A DNA stretch of 64,000 nt from Dulcicalothrix desertica PCC 7102 (lineage in GTDB: Bacteria > Cyanobacteriota > Cyanobacteriia > Cyanobacteriales > Nostocaceae): assembly GCF_003991905.1 (NCBI RefSeq), contig NZ_RSCL01000011.1:192984-256983 (forward strand), read 5' to 3'. The position numbers were made by a program, and so were the translations under genes. How positions within the stretch are numbered: the first letter of the stretch is position 1; each line of letters begins with the position of its first letter. Under the pieces are notes generated by a model. It saw nothing but the letters and a program-made list of their open reading frames with translations. It made no database searches and was not told the DNA's origin. Positions 45,224 to 53,964 of this stretch are shown here, in pieces.

Positions 45224-45243
45224 CCTCACAAGTTCCTCAACTT
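45224..45243 (+). promoter_or_regulatory. 11-bp direct-repeat element, site P
   Basis: CCTCACAAGTTCCTCAACTT, 105 bases before ppsA. Confidence 0.74.
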
Positions 45244-45347
45244 ATTTAAGTACAAATAACAATGTCAGGTCTAATTCAAGAGCCTTCTCAATAAATGTAG
45301 CTTTTTTAAGTTCCCAGCTTCCATCACTTTAAAAAGGATATTGTCTC

Positions 45348-47777
45348 ATGGTATCAACATCCGTAAATCCACAAACAGTAAATCAAAATTCGCTACATGC
45401 ACTGGTTCTACCGTTTGAAACTGTTAATATTGCAGATGTCTCTATTGTTGGAGGTAAGAATGCATCATTGGGAGAGATGATTCAGCAACTAGCGCAGAAA
45501 GGTGTGAAAGTTCCTACTGGTTTTGCAACTACTGCTTATGCTTATCGTTACTTCATAGAAAATGCCGATTTAGAGAAAAAATTACGAGACATTTTTGCCG
45601 ATTTAAATGTTGAAGATGTTAATAATCTGTGCCAAAGGGGTAAGCAAGCACGTGCATTAATGCTCTCTACTCCATTTCCAAAAGAATTAGAAAATGCAAT
45701 AACCGAAGCATATCAACAATTATGCGAGAAATATGGCTCGGATACAGATGTTGCAGTACGTTCGAGTGCCACTGCGGAAGATTTACCCGATGCGAGTTTT
45801 GCAGGGCAGCAAGAAACTTACCTTAATGTCCACGGATTGAAAGCAGTACTTGAAGCATGTCATAAATGCTTTGCATCAATATTTACCAACCGGGCAATTT
45901 CTTATCGCCAAATTAAGGGTTTTGATCATTTTAATGTTGCACTTTCGGTAGGTGTGCAAAAAATGGTGCGTTCAGACTTAGCCGCATCAGGTGTAATGTT
46001 CTCTATCGATACTGAGACGGGTTTCAAAGATGCAGCATTAATCACAGCAGCTTACGGGTTGGGTGAAAACGTTGTTCAAGGCGCCGTTAACCCCGACGAG
46101 TATTTAGTCTTCAAACCCACACTTAAACAAGGATATCGCCCAATAATCAAGAAGCAATTAGGAACCAAAGAAATTAAGATGGTTTATGATTTAAGTGGTT
46201 CTAAGCTGACTAAAAATATACCTGTATCGCAATGTGACCGAGCGGCATTTGCTTTGACTAATGATGAAATTCTCCAACTAGCACATTGGGCTTGTTTAAT
46301 TGAAGAACATTACTCAAAAGTTCGGGGTATTTACACTCCAATGGATATTGAATGGGCAAAAGATGGAATTACCCACGAGTTATTTATTGTTCAAGCACGC
46401 CCAGAAACAGTACAGTCACAAAAATCACAGAATATTTTACGTACTTATAAATTACGAGAAAAAGGTTTGGAACTAGTAACTGGTCGTGCTGTTGGTGAAA
46501 TGATTGGACAAGGTAAAGCCCGAATTATTTTAGACATACGTCAAATTAATCAATTCCAAGAGGGTGAAGTATTGGTAACAAATCGTACTGACCCCGATTG
46601 GGAACCAATTATGAAGCGCGCAAGTGCAATTGTTACAAACACAGGTGGGAGAGTATGTCACGCTGCAATAATAGCACGAGAGATGGGAATTCCAGCAATA
46701 GTTGGTTGTGGTAATGCGACAAAAGTAATTCAGTCTGGGCAAGAGATAACCGTAAGTTGTGCAAACGGTGAAACTGGTAGAGTTTATCAAGGTTTAATAC
46801 CTTATGAAGTCGAAGAAATAGCCTTAGAAAAACTTCCCATTACCCAAACAAAAATCATGATGAATGTGGGAAACCCCGAAGAAGCATTTACTTTTAGTGC
46901 AATACCAAATGATGGTGTAGGGTTAGCACGGATGGAATTTATTATTGCCAATCAAATTAAAGTACATCCTTTGGCATTGGTAAATTTTGATAAATTAGAT
47001 GATAAATTTGTAGCAGATAAAATCGCTGTACTAACTTCTCAATATGAAGATAAAACGCAATTTTTTATTGATAAATTAGCTGCTGGTATTGCTACAATTG
47101 CAGCGGCATTTTATCCCAAACCCGTAATCGTCCGCTTAAGCGATTTTAAGAGTAATGAGTATGCCAATCTCTTGGGAGGAAACCAATTTGAACCCAAAGA
47201 AGAAAACCCAATGATTGGTTGGCGTGGAGCATCGCGCTACTATGACGAACGTTATCGCGAAGGATTTGCACTTGAATGTCAAGCAATGAAGAAAGTACGC
47301 GACGAAATGGGTTTAACGAACGTAATTTTAATGGTACCATTTTGCCGAACCCCAGAAGAAGGACGGCGTGTACTTGCTGAAATGGCTCTTCATGGCTTAG
47401 TGCGAGGAGAAAACGATTTACAAGTCTACGTGATGTGTGAGTTACCAAGTAATGTATTACTAGCTGGGGAATTTAGTGAAATATTTGATGGTTTCTCAAT
47501 TGGTTCTAATGATTTAACACAATTAACTTTGGGACTCGATAGAGATTCTGAGTTAGTAGCGCATTTATTTGACGAACGTAACGAAGCCGTGAAACGAATG
47601 ATTGCAAATGCTATACACACCGTTAAACGACACGGACGTAAGATTGGTATTTGTGGACAGGCGCCTAGCGATTATCCTGAATTCGCGCGATTCTTAATAA
47701 ATGAAGGCATTGATTCGATTAGTCTCAATCCAGATTCTGTACTTAAGACGCGATTAGAAGTAACTAAACACTCTTAA
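45348..47777 (+). CDS. ppsA: phosphoenolpyruvate synthase
   Basis: This is an 809-residue, full-length pyruvate, water dikinase. It makes PEP from pyruvate and ATP with release of AMP and phosphate. The ATP-grasp domain is at about 20-355 (VRSSATAEDLPDASFAGQQETYL), the phosphohistidine domain at about 385-480 with His438 (GGRVCHAAIIAREMGIPA), and the PEP-binding barrel at about 500-805 (MVPFCRTPEEGRRVL, IGSNDLTQLTLG). AAAAGGA precedes the ATG and a strong terminator follows. Site P lies upstream. It belongs functionally with the acetate and fermentation genes of the region. Confidence 0.95.
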   Translation: MVSTSVNPQTVNQNSLHALVLPFETVNIADVSIVGGKNASLGEMIQQLAQKGVKVPTGFATTAYAYRYFIENADLEKKLRDIFADLNVEDVNNLCQRGKQARALMLSTPFPKELENAITEAYQQLCEKYGSDTDVAVRSSATAEDLPDASFAGQQETYLNVHGLKAVLEACHKCFASIFTNRAISYRQIKGFDHFNVALSVGVQKMVRSDLAASGVMFSIDTETGFKDAALITAAYGLGENVVQGAVNPDEYLVFKPTLKQGYRPIIKKQLGTKEIKMVYDLSGSKLTKNIPVSQCDRAAFALTNDEILQLAHWACLIEEHYSKVRGIYTPMDIEWAKDGITHELFIVQARPETVQSQKSQNILRTYKLREKGLELVTGRAVGEMIGQGKARIILDIRQINQFQEGEVLVTNRTDPDWEPIMKRASAIVTNTGGRVCHAAIIAREMGIPAIVGCGNATKVIQSGQEITVSCANGETGRVYQGLIPYEVEEIALEKLPITQTKIMMNVGNPEEAFTFSAIPNDGVGLARMEFIIANQIKVHPLALVNFDKLDDKFVADKIAVLTSQYEDKTQFFIDKLAAGIATIAAAFYPKPVIVRLSDFKSNEYANLLGGNQFEPKEENPMIGWRGASRYYDERYREGFALECQAMKKVRDEMGLTNVILMVPFCRTPEEGRRVLAEMALHGLVRGENDLQVYVMCELPSNVLLAGEFSEIFDGFSIGSNDLTQLTLGLDRDSELVAHLFDERNEAVKRMIANAIHTVKRHGRKIGICGQAPSDYPEFARFLINEGIDSISLNPDSVLKTRLEVTKHS

Positions 47778-47785
47778 AAACCAAA

Positions 47786-47818
47786 TATCCCCGACAACTT
47801 CTGTTTTCGTCGGGGATA
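47786..47818 (+). terminator. rho-independent terminator of ppsA
   Basis: Stem TATCCCCGAC (47786-47795) with its exact complement GTCGGGGATA (47809-47818), 13-base loop, 8 bases after the stop codon. It is followed by an A-rich stretch and probably serves the convergent small gene too. Confidence 0.8.
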
Positions 47819-47843
47819 TAAACAAAAAACAGAAAAAACACAA

Positions 47844-48035
47844 TTAGTTATTATTATCCCATTCTTCGTTACCAAATAAATCAATAATTTTATCGCGGAG
47901 GAGAAAATCATTTTCTTCTAACTCAAGCTCTATGCAAACCCAATCACGACCAGGAATAAATTTACACAATGTATAAATTGGCTCGTTACGCTGAACTTTT
48001 CCTTTTTGAACAAGTTGACGTGCTTCTTCTTTCAA
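47844..48035 (-). CDS. DUF4327-like small cyanobacterial protein, N-terminus short
   Basis: EEARQLVQKGKVQRNEPIYT, CKFIPGRDWVCIELELEEND and FLLRDKIIDLFGNEEWDNNN match what I recall of DUF4327, a cyanobacteria-specific family of about 70 residues with no known function. The only start is a TTG at 48035, and an in-frame stop lies two codons further upstream, so the usual first residues are missing. It may be a functional short form or an early pseudogene. Confidence 0.6.
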   Translation of the reverse strand: MKEEARQLVQKGKVQRNEPIYTLCKFIPGRDWVCIELELEENDFLLRDKIIDLFGNEEWDNNN

Positions 48036-48195
48036 AACTTCTTAGTTGTTCGGTTTTTACTACTCTTTATTCCAGAGAACCGAATCAAAGATAAAGAGTG
48101 CAAATCAATAGCTTCTTCTGAAGCGCCTGGTAATGGTAATGATTTTATAGGTTATTACCAGTTTTTATCAGGTTTTTTAGTAGGTCCTCCACCCG

Positions 48196-48294
48196 TTATG
48201 CGGTTGCGAAAACTTGCTGTAGACCAATGATATCAAGTGCCGTCATGCCAGGATAAAATACCAAGCCAATGATGTGCTTTGGTGTTTCATTCAT
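48196..48294 (-). pseudogene. 5' remnant of a DJ-1/PfpI-family gene
   Basis: The 32 codons MNETPKHIIGLVFYPGMTAL plus DIIGLQQVFATA are the N-terminus of a PfpI/isonitrile-hydratase-like protein (typical text LV-YPGMTALD--GP--VF). A good ribosome site (GAGGAGAA) precedes the ATG. The frame then stops, with no nucleophile-elbow cysteine. Confidence 0.65.
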
Positions 48295-48491
48295 AAATTA
48301 GTTCTCCTCGTAACGATTGCCGTGAAATCTATGCTTATACTAAAACTGGTAATTCATCACGCCTAGTCCTCGTTCGAGTACTCTTTGCGCTTCAATCAAT
48401 TTTAAAAGTGAATAAACTGAGTGACTGATACATATTATATATTAAGAGGCTATTTTGAAAGCAAATCTAAATTATATTAGTGAACAAAGTC

Positions 48492-48818
48492 ATGAGTACT
48501 GAAAATAAACGCGAAAGTATCGGGTATAAAATTATAATTCCTGCATTAAAAGATAAAGCTTTCAAGCAAGAACTAATTAGTAATTCTGCGGTTGCCAAGG
48601 TAGAATTTGAAAAAGAATTAGGAAAATTACTGCCTGAAGACTTTAGCATTAATGTAGTTGAAGAAACCCCCAACATTGCTTATATAGTTTTACCTTACAT
48701 GCCATCAAATGAAGGCTTGACTCCTGAACAGCTAGAAGCTATTGCAGGTGGTATTAATTTTAAAATACCTTGCCATTTTGGTTCAGCAACTATCACAAAT
48801 GGTTTGAGAATTCATTAA
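48492..48818 (+). CDS. lanthipeptide precursor with NHLP-type leader
   Basis: This is a 108-residue RiPP precursor. Residues 1-87 are a nitrile-hydratase-like (NHLP) leader: KDKAFKQELISNSAVAKVEF, LGKLLPEDFSINVVEETPN, AYIVLP, and GLTPEQLEAIAGG ending in the Gly-Gly cleavage site. The core is residues 88-108 with one Cys (C94, in KIPCHFG), Ser98, Thr100 and Thr102. With one cysteine at most one lanthionine or methyllanthionine ring can form, and the Ser/Thr donors are on the C-terminal side of the Cys. The LanM gene follows after a hairpin. I prefer the ATG at 48492 to a GTG four codons earlier. Confidence 0.88.
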   Translation: MSTENKRESIGYKIIIPALKDKAFKQELISNSAVAKVEFEKELGKLLPEDFSINVVEETPNIAYIVLPYMPSNEGLTPEQLEAIAGGINFKIPCHFGSATITNGLRIH

Positions 48819-48822
48819 TCCC

Positions 48823-48849
48823 CTTAACCCCCATTAATAAGGGGTTAAG
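48823..48849 (+). terminator. hairpin attenuator between precursor and LanM
   Basis: CTTAACCCC (48823-48831) pairs perfectly with GGGGTTAAG (48841-48849) around 9 bases, followed by AGAGTTTTTA. It starts 5 bases after the precursor stop and 34 bases before the LanM start, so partial termination would give more precursor than enzyme. Confidence 0.7.
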
Positions 48850-48882
48850 AGAGTTTTTACGTATATTAGGGTATAATATGAT

Positions 48883-51800
48883 ATGTTAGTGACTCATGAA
48901 TGGCTGGTTAAAGTTGTAGAGAAATCAAGTACGATTAGTGAAAGATTAGGAGATGATTTTTGGTACAATGTACATGCTGACAGCGATGTTGATGTTACGC
49001 TGTCTCAAATTGCAAAATGGCGCCAGCTTATAGCAGGAGACAATGAAGCAAAGTTTGAAAAAAGGTTATCGTGGGATAATATAGATTTACACACTGTTGG
49101 CAAAGCTATTAGTTGTGCATGTTTAGTTAATGAAAATAAGTTACCTACTTGGACAGAAACTTTAAAAGGAGTATTATCAGCTAGCAAGGCGCCTTTGTCA
49201 AGTCAGTATTTATTAGATGCTGAAAATTTATTGCCCTTTGAGGAAATATTTTTACCCTTTATATATATTGCTCGACAAAAGTTAGAAGTCAAGTTGGGTT
49301 TTTATTATCCGATGCTGTCAGCAAAATCTTATGGTCAACTTGAACGTAACTTGCTTGAGTATTTAACTGAACTTTGTGACCAAACATTAGCTATAGAATT
49401 TCATATATTTCAAACTTATAAACAACCTTCTTTGGTTTCTCGTCTTGGAAAAATACAAAATTCTCATTCACGAGAGCAGTACAATAGATTTGTTGAAAAA
49501 ATGCTATCAGGAGGATTATTAGATTTTTTTGAGGAATATAGCGTTTTGGCTAGGATGGTAGCTACAGTAACAGATTACTGGGTCGATAATACATGTGAGT
49601 TTATATATAGATTAGCAACCGACTGGTCTGATATTCAGCAAACTTTTCAGAATAATAGTCAGCTTGGACAAGTTGTTGATATTCGACCTGGTATATCAGA
49701 TAGACACAATAAGGGACGTTCGGTTTATGCTATTACTTTTTCTTCTGGTTTAAAGTTAATTTATAAACCTAAAGACTTGGGTTTAGAAGAAACTTTTTTT
49801 GAATTACTTGCTTATTTAAATTATAAAGGCATTGCTTTAGATTTACAAGTATTAAAAATTATTAACCGTTTTCAGTATGGATGGGTTGAATATGTAGATT
49901 ATACTGCTTTAAAACATTCTGGAAGTGCTATACGCTATTATCAACGCTCAGGAATGCTATTGTGTATATTATATGCACTTTCCGGCGCCGATTTTCATCA
50001 AGAAAATATTATTGCATGTGGAGAGCAACCTGTTGCAATCGACCTAGAAATGTTGATGTCTGCAATTGTTCGCTTAGAAGAGACTCCAGAAGATATGCAA
50101 GACGCTTTCTTTTTAGCCAATTTGCAATTTAGTCAATCTGTACTTAGTACAAGCTTTCTGCCAAAATGGGAAGTAGGACGAAATGGTGAAGTATATGACC
50201 TAAGTGCTTTAGGTGGAGTTGGAGGACAAGAAACTTCCAAGAGCTTACTTATATGGCAGAATATCAATACTGACGGAATGGTTTTAAGCAATGAGTATGT
50301 AGAAATCGAACCATGCCACAATATACCTATATTAAATGGTACTTATCTATCGGCGAACGATTATACCGAGGAAGTGGTCGATGGCTTTCGCCAAATGTAC
50401 CAATTTTTAATGGCACATAGAGATACACTCTTAATAGATAGTCCACTGACAAAGTTGCAGAAGCAACAAGTCCGTGCTATCTACCGTCCGAGACAAGTTT
50501 ACGCTTCATTGCTTCAAGAAGCGTTACAACCGAAGAACCTGCGAGACGGTGCTGACTTGAGTATTGCGTTGGATGTTTTATGCAAAGCATTTTTAGAACA
50601 TGAACACAGACCATTACACTGGGACATTATTGCAGCAGAGAAACAAGCTTTAGTGCATCTAGATATACCATTTTTTGTAACTAGCAGCAATAGTGATAAG
50701 TTACAAATCAACCCTCATCAATATATAGAAAGATATTTTATTGAACCTAGCTATAAGCTTGTTGTCAATCGTCTGCATCAGTTATGTGAAGATAATTTAG
50801 AACAGCAAATTGTCTATATTCGTACTTCAATGTACGCACGCAACGCTAGTGATATTAAGTCCATAGCATTATCAACTCCAGCAGTAGGACAGAACCTTGA
50901 GAAAAATCCACTGTTCAAGGAAGTTTTTGTGTATCAAGCAGTTAAAATTGCTCAAGAAATGCAACACCGTGCAGTGCGTGCAGGAACGGGTAGTGTCTGC
51001 TGGATGGGGATAGATTATTTACCCGAATCTGGGCAAATACAACCTAAACCTATGGGTTATGATTTATATAATGGTAGTTCTGGTGTTGCTTTGTTTCTAG
51101 CTGCATTAACAAAAGTCACTAATAATCAAGAATTTCGTGATTTAGCTAATGCTGCTTTACAACCAATAAATCATCTTTTACAAAACTCGGTTGTACGTAA
51201 GCAAAAGTTAATTAGACAAATTGGTATTGGTGCAGGTAAAGGAATAGGTTCGATTGTTTACACGTTAGTACGGTGTAGTCAGTTTTTAAAAGAACCTCAA
51301 ATTATCAATTATGCTCTTACGCTTGTAAAACTAATTTCTCCTGAAGATATATACCGTGACCAAAAGTTTGATATTGTATCCGGCGCCGCTGGTTGTATTT
51401 TAGGGTTAATAACTTTATACAAAGCTACTGGTCATGCATTACCTTTTAAACTGGCAAAAATTTGTGGCGACCATTTAGTAAATAGTGGTGTAACTAGTAG
51501 CACGGGTCATTTAACTACAGGTATTGCTCACGGCACCGCTGGTATTGCTTATGCTTTACTGCGACTACATGATGTGACTAATAACTCAGTGTACTTAGAG
51601 GCAGCTGCTGAAGCAATAGCTTATGAACGCAGCGTTTACTCATTACAGGAATTATCAATTAGTTGGTGTGATGGCGCCCCAGGTATTGCTTTAGCTCGTT
51701 TAGGTTGTTTACCAATATTAAACAATGAAGAAATTCACAATGATATTGAAAAAACCTTAGAAACAACACAAAAAATCGGCTTACAGAATATAGACAATCT

Positions 51801-52077
51801 GTGCTACGGTAACTTTGGTCGGATTGAAACGCTATTAGTAGCAGCCCAAAGGAGTAATTTATCAAAAATAGTTTCACAAGGGCAACTTAACGAAATAATC
51901 CAAAAGCAAGTAGCAACTCTGATTGAAAATGCAGAAAAAACAGGTTTGTTTCAAATTTTCCCTGGATATCAAAGTCTTTACAATCCTGGCTTTTTTCAAG
52001 GAACTGCGGGAATCGGTTATCAATTATTACGATTAGCATATCCAGAAATGTTTCCTTCTGTATTGCTATGGAATTAA
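48883..52077 (+). CDS. class II lanthipeptide synthetase (LanM)
   Basis: This is a 1064-residue bifunctional enzyme that dehydrates Ser/Thr of the precursor core and couples them to Cys. The N-terminal dehydratase (about 60-650) shows the kinase-like residues KPKDLGLEETFFELLAYLN and DFHQENII followed by VAIDLE. The C-terminal LanC-like cyclase (about 715-1060) has GIAHGTAGIAYALLRL, SWCDGAPGI (Cys929) and NLCYGNFGR (Cys974, Tyr975). LanC enzymes hold zinc with Cys in the first motif and Cys-His, or Cys-Cys in the ProcM-like clade, in the second. Here the third ligand position is Tyr. Dehydration should work; cyclisation may be weak or altered. No exporter-protease gene lies in the window. Confidence 0.93.
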   Translation: MLVTHEWLVKVVEKSSTISERLGDDFWYNVHADSDVDVTLSQIAKWRQLIAGDNEAKFEKRLSWDNIDLHTVGKAISCACLVNENKLPTWTETLKGVLSASKAPLSSQYLLDAENLLPFEEIFLPFIYIARQKLEVKLGFYYPMLSAKSYGQLERNLLEYLTELCDQTLAIEFHIFQTYKQPSLVSRLGKIQNSHSREQYNRFVEKMLSGGLLDFFEEYSVLARMVATVTDYWVDNTCEFIYRLATDWSDIQQTFQNNSQLGQVVDIRPGISDRHNKGRSVYAITFSSGLKLIYKPKDLGLEETFFELLAYLNYKGIALDLQVLKIINRFQYGWVEYVDYTALKHSGSAIRYYQRSGMLLCILYALSGADFHQENIIACGEQPVAIDLEMLMSAIVRLEETPEDMQDAFFLANLQFSQSVLSTSFLPKWEVGRNGEVYDLSALGGVGGQETSKSLLIWQNINTDGMVLSNEYVEIEPCHNIPILNGTYLSANDYTEEVVDGFRQMYQFLMAHRDTLLIDSPLTKLQKQQVRAIYRPRQVYASLLQEALQPKNLRDGADLSIALDVLCKAFLEHEHRPLHWDIIAAEKQALVHLDIPFFVTSSNSDKLQINPHQYIERYFIEPSYKLVVNRLHQLCEDNLEQQIVYIRTSMYARNASDIKSIALSTPAVGQNLEKNPLFKEVFVYQAVKIAQEMQHRAVRAGTGSVCWMGIDYLPESGQIQPKPMGYDLYNGSSGVALFLAALTKVTNNQEFRDLANAALQPINHLLQNSVVRKQKLIRQIGIGAGKGIGSIVYTLVRCSQFLKEPQIINYALTLVKLISPEDIYRDQKFDIVSGAAGCILGLITLYKATGHALPFKLAKICGDHLVNSGVTSSTGHLTTGIAHGTAGIAYALLRLHDVTNNSVYLEAAAEAIAYERSVYSLQELSISWCDGAPGIALARLGCLPILNNEEIHNDIEKTLETTQKIGLQNIDNLCYGNFGRIETLLVAAQRSNLSKIVSQGQLNEIIQKQVATLIENAEKTGLFQIFPGYQSLYNPGFFQGTAGIGYQLLRLAYPEMFPSVLLWN

Positions 52078-52201
52078 ATCAAGATTAACTTATTCATACC
52101 ACAATTACTTGTAGTTATGCATCTTGCGTAACTACATTTTTGCGATAAATACTTATTTTTAAATACACTTAGTAATAATAATGACTTTTGTTTATCTGCT
52201 G

Positions 52202-52525
52202 TCATGCCGCTGTACTGTGTCGATTACCATCTTTATGAGAACGGCTGCCTCGCATGTAAATCATAGCATTAATCGAACTGATACCACTGAGTACTTTTCC
52301 GTGCGGGTGGTAAATTTTATGATTATTGAGGTATGGTTCGGTTTCAGTAGAATACCACGAGTCTATCTCAGTACTCCATAATTTAGGCTATTCTACAGGA
52401 ACCTGGATTTCTGGCAAAGTATCGGAACCACCAGCTTCGAGTAGCAATACTTTTGTTTTACCGTCTTCGGTTAGACGATTGATAACAACACAGCCTGCTG
52501 AAGCGGCACCGATGATAATATAACC
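52202..52525 (-). pseudogene. 5' remnant of a GMC-family oxidoreductase
   Basis: In one frame, interrupted by a stop at 52388-52390, the text reads [40 protein letters not shown], then EPYLNNHKIYHPHGKVLSGI and SSINAMIYMRGS. This is the FAD-binding N-terminus of choline-dehydrogenase-like enzymes (GAGSAGCV, GKVLGGTSSIN). The glycine of GAGSAGC is already Ala, and some 400 residues are missing. Outside it, 52526-52846 holds nothing I recognise. Confidence 0.75.
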
Positions 52526-52846
52526 TTATTGATGAATGGCACTTACTTTAGCATTGCGGACAAGGTAAATGTATTGGTTTGATAGGGTGTACGCTCTGGT
52601 TATGGCGATTCACACACGGTCGGCGCTTACATCAATAGCAATACATATTAACTACGCATCAACGTGAATTAAATTAATTTATAGGTAGTGAACAACAATT
52701 TATCACATTATATAAACCTAACTATCAATTACAGAATCTCAATCAATACTTAAGTACTGCTTAGTACTTCCTAACAAAACCGACATAAAACATTTATGTC
52801 TTTAAATGCCAAATTTAGAGGAGGTCAGGCTGTGGAAACAGATGCA

Positions 52847-52950
52847 TTAGTCTTATTGTGGCAAAATTAACTGGTACGCTGACGCCATGCCATTGAATAA
52901 AAAGTTAGATTGAGACCAATTAATAAGTAGAAGCCCGACGTTGCTCACAA
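52847..52950 (+). promoter_or_regulatory. duplicated leader, copy 1 (before the sigma factor)
   Basis: Two blocks, TTAGTCTTATTGTGGCAAAA (from 52847) and a 57-base block (52894-52950) containing GACCAATTAATAAGTAGAAG and GCTCACAA, recur upstream of the amino-acid-binding protein gene. Shared regulation is suggested. Confidence 0.6.
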
Positions 52951-52959
52951 GTAAAAACT

Positions 52960-53904
52960 ATGACTAGTAAAACAAGTAAATCATCTCAATCCAAAACTGA
53001 CTTAGTACAAGTATATCTTAAAGAAATTGGAAAAATTCCTTTGCTAACATATGAGCAAGAAGTTTTACTTGCACAGCAAGTTCAGCAGATGATGTTTATA
53101 CTTGCTGCTGAAGAACAACTTGCTATTGAATTAGAGCGTACACCTACATTAGAAGAATGGGCAAACAAAATAAATGTTGATAAAAAAATATTACTTCAAC
53201 AACTAAAATTAGGGAAAAAAGCCAAGCAAAAAATGATTTTATCTAACCTGCGTTTAGTAGTAACGATTGCTAAGAAATATCAACAACGTAACTTAGAATT
53301 TTTAGATTTAATACAAGAAGGAACTTTAGGTTTAGAAAGAGGTGTTAAAAAATATGACCCAAGTCTAGGGTATAAGTTTTCAACCTATGCTTATTGGTGG
53401 ATTCGTCAAGGAATTACGCGCGCTATTAGCCAAAAAGGACGTACAATTCGCTTACCAGTTCACGTTCATGAGACACTAAACAAGGTAAAGCGCGCGCAAC
53501 ATGAATTATCACAACAACTCGGTCGTATTCCTAGCACCAACGAAATTGCTGATGCGCTTTCTTTACAACCCACTCAAATTCGAGAGTGTTTGCTGTTAAA
53601 TCGTCAATCCATCTCTCTAGACATTCGAGTTGGAATGGAACAAGATACATTATTACACGATTTAATCGAAGATAGTAGACCTTCTCCCGAAAATCACCTT
53701 CTGAAAGAATCTAACTATCAAGATATTAAAAACTTATTATCACGTCTGTCTCATCAACAACAGGAAGTACTAACCTTACGCTTCGGTTTGGTAGATGGAC
53801 GTGAACTCAGTCTAGCACAAATTGGTAAGCATTTGGGTCTTAGTAGAGAGCGAATTCGACAAATAGAACAAAAAGCGCTTACCGTTCTACGACAACATCT
53901 ATAG
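52960..53904 (+). CDS. group 2 sigma-70 family sigma factor
   Basis: This is a 314-residue primary-like sigma factor. Region 1.2 is DLVQVYLKEIGKIPLLTYEQ, region 2 is LRLVVTIAKKYQQRNLEFLD with the promoter-melting YAYWWIRQGITRAI, region 3 is VHETLNKVKRAQHELSQQLG, and region 4 ends SLAQIGKHLGLSRERIRQIE. No region 1.1 is present. It is similar to the SigB-SigE group of cyanobacteria, which respond to carbon, nitrogen, dark and stress; the exact orthologue cannot be named from here. The gene is monocistronic and shares its leader with the next gene. Confidence 0.92.
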   Translation: MTSKTSKSSQSKTDLVQVYLKEIGKIPLLTYEQEVLLAQQVQQMMFILAAEEQLAIELERTPTLEEWANKINVDKKILLQQLKLGKKAKQKMILSNLRLVVTIAKKYQQRNLEFLDLIQEGTLGLERGVKKYDPSLGYKFSTYAYWWIRQGITRAISQKGRTIRLPVHVHETLNKVKRAQHELSQQLGRIPSTNEIADALSLQPTQIRECLLLNRQSISLDIRVGMEQDTLLHDLIEDSRPSPENHLLKESNYQDIKNLLSRLSHQQQEVLTLRFGLVDGRELSLAQIGKHLGLSRERIRQIEQKALTVLRQHL

Positions 53905-53964
53905 AGATATATATAAAGATAGTAAAAAAATATTAATACTTCGTATAATCAATCATGAAACATT

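Noticed and set aside
48006-48230. A 74-codon plus-strand frame before the lanthipeptide precursor, considered as a second precursor
   Set aside because: It has no leader-like sequence or Gly-Gly site and overlaps the DUF4327-like gene and the DJ-1 remnant on the other strand.
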